Assembly: GCA_902490585.1 (NCBI GenBank)
Contig: CABUEI010000004.1
Coordinates: forward strand, 1 to 64,000
Source: an uncultured Oscillospiraceae bacterium
Lineage (GTDB): Bacteria; Bacillota; Clostridia; Oscillospirales; Ruminococcaceae
Reading direction: 5' to 3'
Length of the DNA: 64,000 nt
Shown here piece after piece: positions 59,815-64,000 of the stretch. Positions within the stretch are counted from its first letter, which is position 1, and each line of letters starts with the position of its first letter. The position numbers were made by a program, and so were the translations under genes. A model generated the notes under the pieces. The model ran no database searches and was not told where the DNA came from. It worked only from the letters and a program-made list of their open reading frames with translations.

Positions 59815-62800
59815 TTGGCATATAAAACATTTGATTCAATGAAGATCGGTCTTGCTTCTCCGGATCAGATCCGTGCATGGAGCTACGGCGTTGTTGAGCG
59901 TCCCGAAACAATCAACTACAGAACACAGAAGCCTGAAAGAGGCGGTCTGTATTGCGAAAGAATATTCGGACCTACGAAGGACTGGGAGTGCTCTTGCGGT
60001 AAGTACAAGAGAATCCGCTTTAAAGGTAAAATATGCGAGCGTTGCGGTGTTGAAGTAACACGCAATAAGGTTAGACGTGAGCGTATGGGTCATATTGAAC
60101 TTGCGGCTCCCGTATCGCATATCTGGTATTTCAAGGGTACACCGAGCCGTATCGGTCAGGTGCTCGATATTTCACCCAAAAGACTTGAAGAAGTGCTTTA
60201 CTTCACTAAGTATATTGTTGTAGATCCCGGCGACACAGTTCTCACAAAGAAGCAGATACTCACAGAAAAAGAGTATGCTGATATGAGAGAGCGTTATGAA
60301 GATGATTTCAGAGCAGAGATGGGTGCTGAGGCAATCAAGGAACTGCTTTGCGAAATTGATCTTGACAAGCTTTCTGAAGAACTGAAAAAGGAACTTGAAG
60401 ATACACAGCAGGGTCAGAAGAGAGTCAAGTTACTCAAGAGACTGGACGTTATTGAGGCGTTCAGGCTCAGCGGTAACCGTCCCGAATGGATGATTCTTGA
60501 CTGTATCCCCGTAATTCCTCCGGATCTGCGTCCTATGGTCATGCTGGATGGCGGCAGATTTGCAACATCTGACCTGAATGACCTGTACAGACGTGTTATC
60601 AACAGAAACAACCGTCTTACAAAGATGAAGGAGTTACACGCTCCCGATATCATTATCAGAAACGAAAAGAGAATGTTACAGGAAGCTGTTGACGCTCTTA
60701 TTGATAACGGCAGACACGGCAGAGCGGTAACCGGTCCTTCAAACCGTCCTTTAAAGTCACTTTCAGATATGTTAAAGGGTAAGCAGGGACGTTTCCGTCA
60801 GAACCTTCTCGGTAAGCGTGTTGACTACTCCGGACGTTCTGTTATCGTCGTTGGTCCTGATCTCAAAATGGATCAGTGCGGTCTTCCTAAGGAAATGGCT
60901 ATCGAGCTGTTCAAGCCTTTCGTAATGAAGGAACTTGACAAGCGTGGTATTGCCAACAATATAAAGAGCGCCAGAAAGATGGTCGAGCAGGCCAAGGATC
61001 CTGCTGTATGGGATGCACTTGAAGAAGTAATCAAGGATCACCCCGTACTTCTTAACCGTGCACCTACACTTCACAGACTCGGTATCCAGGCATTCATGCC
61101 CGTACTGGTTGAAGGTCGTGCAATAAAGCTTCATCCTCTGGTTTGTACAGCGTTCAACGCCGACTTCGACGGTGACCAGATGGCTGTACATCTTCCTCTG
61201 TCGGAAGAAGCTCAGAATGAGGCAAGAACACTTATGCTTGCCGCAAAGAACCTGTTAAAGCCGTCTGACGGACGTCCTGTGACCGTTCCTACGCAGGATA
61301 TGGTACTTGGTTCTTACTATCTGACAATCGATAAGCCCGGCGAAAAGGGCGAGGGTAAGGTATTCCGTGACTTCAACGAGGCTATTATGGCTTACAACGA
61401 AGGCGATATCACAATCCACTCTGCTATCAAGGTAAGAGTAACAAAGGATGTCGGCGGAGATCACCCCGAAACAAAGATAATAAATGCTACAGTTGGTCGT
61501 ATTCTCTTCAACGAACATATTCCTCAGGATTTAGGCTTCGTTGACAGAAACGATCCCGAAAAGAAGTTCGACCTTGAAATCGGATTCAAGGTAAGAAAAA
61601 AAGAGCTCGGACAGATTATCGACAAGTGCCTTAAAGTTCACGGTACTCCCATGACGGCACAGGTTCTCGATAAGATCAAGGCTATGGGCTATAAGTACTC
61701 TACAAAGGCTGCTATCACAGTTGCTGTTTGCGATGCTACTATACCGCCCGAAAAGAAGGATATCCTCGCCGATGCAGATGCTAAGGTGCAGGAAATCAAC
61801 GAGTACTTCAACAACGGTTTCATTTCAAACGCTGAAAGAAAATCTGCCGTACTCGGTGTATGGAACCAGGCTACAGCTGACGTTACCACTGCACTGACTA
61901 AGGGTCTTGACGATTACAACCCCATCTATATGATGGCTGACTCGGGAGCCCGTGGTAGTACAAACCAGATAAGACAGCTCGCAGGTATGCGTGGACTTAT
62001 CGCAAACACATCGGGTGAAACAATCGAAATCCCGATCAGAGCTAACTATCGTGAAGGTCTTAACATCCTCGAATACTTCATTTCTTCAAGAGGTGCGAGA
62101 AAAGGTCTTGCCGATACAGCGTTAAGAACAGCCGACTCAGGTTACCTCACAAGACGTCTTGTTGACGTATCGCAGGAAGTTATCGTAAGAACAGACGACT
62201 GCGGTACGACTGACGGTATCGACATTTACGAAATCCGTGAAGGTAAGGAACTTATCGAATCGCTTGAAGAACGTCTCACAGGCAGATATCTTGCAGAAGA
62301 TTTCATAGGTCCCGACGGTGAGGTTCTCGTTTCAAAGGATAAGCTTATGACTGAAGCTGACGCCAAGGCAATTGTTGCTACAGGCGCAACAACAGTAAAG
62401 ATCCGTTCAGTTCTTACCTGCCATGCAGAACACGGCGTTTGTGCCAAGTGTTACGGTTCATCACTTGCTAACGGCAAGAAGATTACAATAGGCGAGGCTG
62501 TTGGTATCATCGCTGCTCAGTCAATCGGTGAGCCCGGCACACAGCTTACAATGAGAACGTTCCATACTGGTGGAATCGCATCTGCAGAAGATATTACTCA
62601 GGGTCTTCCCAGAGTAGAAGAACTGTTTGAGTCACGCCGCCCCAAGAATGCTGCTATCATGGCTAAGCACAGCGGTAAGACAAGAATAGATGAGATAAAG
62701 AAGACAAGACACGTTATTATCACTACTGAGGACGGAGAAGAACATCCTTATCCCGTACCTTTCGGCTATAAGCTGAGAATACAGGACGGCGATTACATCA

Positions 62801-63402
62801 AGGCAGGCGAAACACTTACCGAAGGTAGTGTAAATCCTCACGATGTACTTGAAGTCAAGGGCGAAGAGGCAGTTCAGAACTACATCATTGCCGAAGTACA
62901 GAAGGTATATCGCTTACAGGGTGTTGATATCAATGATAAGCATATCGAAGTTATTGTTCGTCAGATGATGAGAAAGGTTCGTGTAACGGATCCCGGTAGC
63001 AGTTATCTGCTTCCCGGCTCGGTTATCGATAAGACAGAACTTGTCAAGGTTAACAGCGAGCTTGAAGAACGCAGAGAAGCAGGTGAGCAGATCGAGCCTG
63101 TACAGTGCGAAGCTGTTCTTCTCGGTATCACAAAGGCATCGCTTGCAACCGACAGCTTTATGTCAGCCGCATCATTCCAGGAAACAACAAGAGTTCTTAC
63201 CGACGCTGCAATTCACGGCAAGGTAGATCCTCTGCTGGGTCTGAAGGAAAATGTAATCATCGGTAAACTGATTCCTGCCGGAACAGGTCTTGAGGCTATG
63301 GAGAAGGAAAAGGAAGAAAGAGAAAAAGCAGCTGAATCCGAGAATGAATCGGAAGACGCTGAGTCTGATGATGAAGTAATTGGCGAAAATGCACAAAACT
63401 AA
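59815..63402 (+). CDS. rpoC: RNA polymerase beta' subunit
   Basis: 1195 residues. N-terminal zinc site CSCGKYKRIRFKGKICERCG, the catalytic NADFDGDQMAVH, and the second zinc region CHAEHGVCAKCYG, then the trigger-loop area SIGEPGTQLTMRTFHTGG. TTG start at 59815, seven bases after GAGGT. The C-terminus is rich in Glu/Ser. A weak terminator/promoter element separates it from rpsL. Confidence 0.98.
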   Translation: MAYKTFDSMKIGLASPDQIRAWSYGVVERPETINYRTQKPERGGLYCERIFGPTKDWECSCGKYKRIRFKGKICERCGVEVTRNKVRRERMGHIELAAPVSHIWYFKGTPSRIGQVLDISPKRLEEVLYFTKYIVVDPGDTVLTKKQILTEKEYADMRERYEDDFRAEMGAEAIKELLCEIDLDKLSEELKKELEDTQQGQKRVKLLKRLDVIEAFRLSGNRPEWMILDCIPVIPPDLRPMVMLDGGRFATSDLNDLYRRVINRNNRLTKMKELHAPDIIIRNEKRMLQEAVDALIDNGRHGRAVTGPSNRPLKSLSDMLKGKQGRFRQNLLGKRVDYSGRSVIVVGPDLKMDQCGLPKEMAIELFKPFVMKELDKRGIANNIKSARKMVEQAKDPAVWDALEEVIKDHPVLLNRAPTLHRLGIQAFMPVLVEGRAIKLHPLVCTAFNADFDGDQMAVHLPLSEEAQNEARTLMLAAKNLLKPSDGRPVTVPTQDMVLGSYYLTIDKPGEKGEGKVFRDFNEAIMAYNEGDITIHSAIKVRVTKDVGGDHPETKIINATVGRILFNEHIPQDLGFVDRNDPEKKFDLEIGFKVRKKELGQIIDKCLKVHGTPMTAQVLDKIKAMGYKYSTKAAITVAVCDATIPPEKKDILADADAKVQEINEYFNNGFISNAERKSAVLGVWNQATADVTTALTKGLDDYNPIYMMADSGARGSTNQIRQLAGMRGLIANTSGETIEIPIRANYREGLNILEYFISSRGARKGLADTALRTADSGYLTRRLVDVSQEVIVRTDDCGTTDGIDIYEIREGKELIESLEERLTGRYLAEDFIGPDGEVLVSKDKLMTEADAKAIVATGATTVKIRSVLTCHAEHGVCAKCYGSSLANGKKITIGEAVGIIAAQSIGEPGTQLTMRTFHTGGIASAEDITQGLPRVEELFESRRPKNAAIMAKHSGKTRIDEIKKTRHVIITTEDGEEHPYPVPFGYKLRIQDGDYIKAGETLTEGSVNPHDVLEVKGEEAVQNYIIAEVQKVYRLQGVDINDKHIEVIVRQMMRKVRVTDPGSSYLLPGSVIDKTELVKVNSELEERREAGEQIEPVQCEAVLLGITKASLATDSFMSAASFQETTRVLTDAAIHGKVDPLLGLKENVIIGKLIPAGTGLEAMEKEKEEREKAAESENESEDAESDDEVIGENAQN

Positions 63403-63455
63403 GCAATAAATAAGCTTTAAGGCGACGATTATTACAAAGTTTTTTCGGCGAAACG

Positions 63456-63482
63456 AAAAGGCTTGACAATCGGCGCCTTTTT
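63456..63482 (+). terminator. Weak hairpin containing a -35 box in its loop
   Basis: AAAAGGC/GCCTTTT seven-base stem; the loop contains TTGACA of the rpsL promoter. The preceding TTTTCG can pair with CGAAAA, a competing hairpin. Confidence 0.5.
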
Positions 63483-63491
63483 GTATATAAT
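63463..63491 (+). promoter_or_regulatory. Promoter of rpsL
   Basis: TTGACA, 17 bp, TATAAT, both hexamers perfect. Downstream, CAGAATAA/TTATTCTG (63505-63533) can form a leader hairpin. Confidence 0.85.
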
Positions 63492-63574
63492 ATTTAAATG
63501 TGTGCAGAATAAATGCGTAAAAGCGTTATTCTGTGGCATAAAATTTTAATAATTTTGCAAGGAGGTGTAACATT

Positions 63575-64000
63575 TGCCAACCTTTAACCAGCTCGTTCGT
63601 AAGGGCAGAGCAGTTGCAGAAAAGAAGTCTAAGGCTCCCGCACTGCAGAAGAGCATGAACACTCTGAAGAAGGAAACAGTAGATATGTCTTCTCCCCAGA
63701 AGAGAGGCGTATGCACAGCTGTTCGTACTGCTACCCCTAAGAAGCCTAACTCTGCTATGAGAAAGATTGCCAGAGTAAGACTTTCCAACGGTTATGAAGT
63801 TACTGCTTATATTCCGGGTATCGGACACAAACTGCAGGAACACAGCGTTGTACTGATCCGTGGCGGCCGTGTTAAGGATCTCCCCGGTGTACGTTACCAC
63901 ATCATCAGAGGTACACTCGATGCTCAGGGTGTTGACGGAAGAATGCAGGGCAGATCAAAGTACGGAGCTAAGCGTCCGAAGGCTGGTGCGAAAAAAGCGT
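63575..64000 (+). CDS. rpsL: Ribosomal protein S12, N-terminal part (3' end outside window)
   Basis: 142 residues visible, continuing beyond the window. TTG start at 63575 after AGGAGGTG, then PTFNQLVRKGR. It includes TPKKPNSAMRK (the streptomycin-site lysines), GGRVKDLPGVRYH and SKYGAKRPK. S12 is at the decoding centre of the small subunit. An insertion (about residues 23-39) is common in Clostridia. Residue 86 is Lys in PGIGHKLQEHS, where most bacteria have Asn. It has its own promoter, so it begins a new unit. Confidence 0.96.

Overview
The window looks like chromosome of a gut Clostridium-class Firmicute, most likely Oscillospiraceae/Ruminococcaceae (the [Eubacterium] siraeum / Ruminococcus neighbourhood is my inference, not a database result). 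Support: spore-formation genes (spoVS, spoIIGA, sigE), Firmicute gene orders (nusB-xseA-xseB-ispA-yuiD-like-dxs-tlyA-nadK-argR-recN; recJ-rel-MBL-hemZ; rpoB-rpoC-rpsL), a proline T-box, strong AGGAGG ribosome sites, and a bile-salt-hydrolase-type enzyme beside cytoplasmic glycosidases. Base composition appears fairly even, with no obvious island. No tRNA, rRNA, CRISPR array, insertion sequence or phage module was recognised.

Layout. 1-13.7 kb is a rightward housekeeping block: the end of purA, ymdB, spoVS (with an ACG start), a hypothetical, Asp23, nusB to recN, then spoIIGA-sigE. 13.7-16.5 kb holds two leftward FAD oxidoreductases, divergent from a MarR regulator that heads a heterodimeric ABC exporter pair (16.7-21.3 kb). 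21.4-26.5 kb is more accessory: an HTH protein whose promoter is followed at once by a terminator hairpin, a tandem pair of aspartoacylase-like proteins (the second has lost its zinc ligands), a 0.5 kb gene-free stretch, and three leftward paralogous membrane/zinc-ribbon proteins. 26.6-30.9 kb carries galE, a Nudix hydrolase, a thioesterase and a GH36 alpha-galactosidase. 30.9-39.7 kb runs from a TrpR-like regulator through a methyltransferase, hslO, recJ, rel, an MBL hydrolase and hemZ to a zinc-ribbon protein.

39.7-46 kb has a candidate small RNA (own promoter and terminator, no gene), the choloylglycine hydrolase, T-box-controlled proS, a flavodoxin/DUF3793/DUF2325 operon behind paired palindromes, and a LysR gene divergent from a second MarR gene. 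46-49.8 kb is a second heterodimeric ABC exporter whose first subunit has a 2-bp frameshift at Walker B. 50-54.4 kb is a GH26-GH2 pair. 54.4-55.6 kb is a small XRE regulator plus an anchored membrane protein with a shared operator region. 55.8-64 kb is rpoB, rpoC and the start of rpsL.

Promoters are easy to read here: nearly all good ones have TTGACA-like and TATAAT-like boxes exactly 17 bp apart. Non-ATG starts are common (TTG for ymdB, dxs, recN, an ABC gene, an aspartoacylase homologue, rpoC and rpsL; GTG for several; probably CTG for nadK and ACG for spoVS). The most interesting leads are the gene-less transcription unit near 39.8 kb, the flavodoxin operon control region, the promoter/terminator element at 21.4 kb, the dead aspartoacylase paralogue, and the non-canonical start codons. 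No function has been tested; all assignments rest on reading the sequence and family knowledge.
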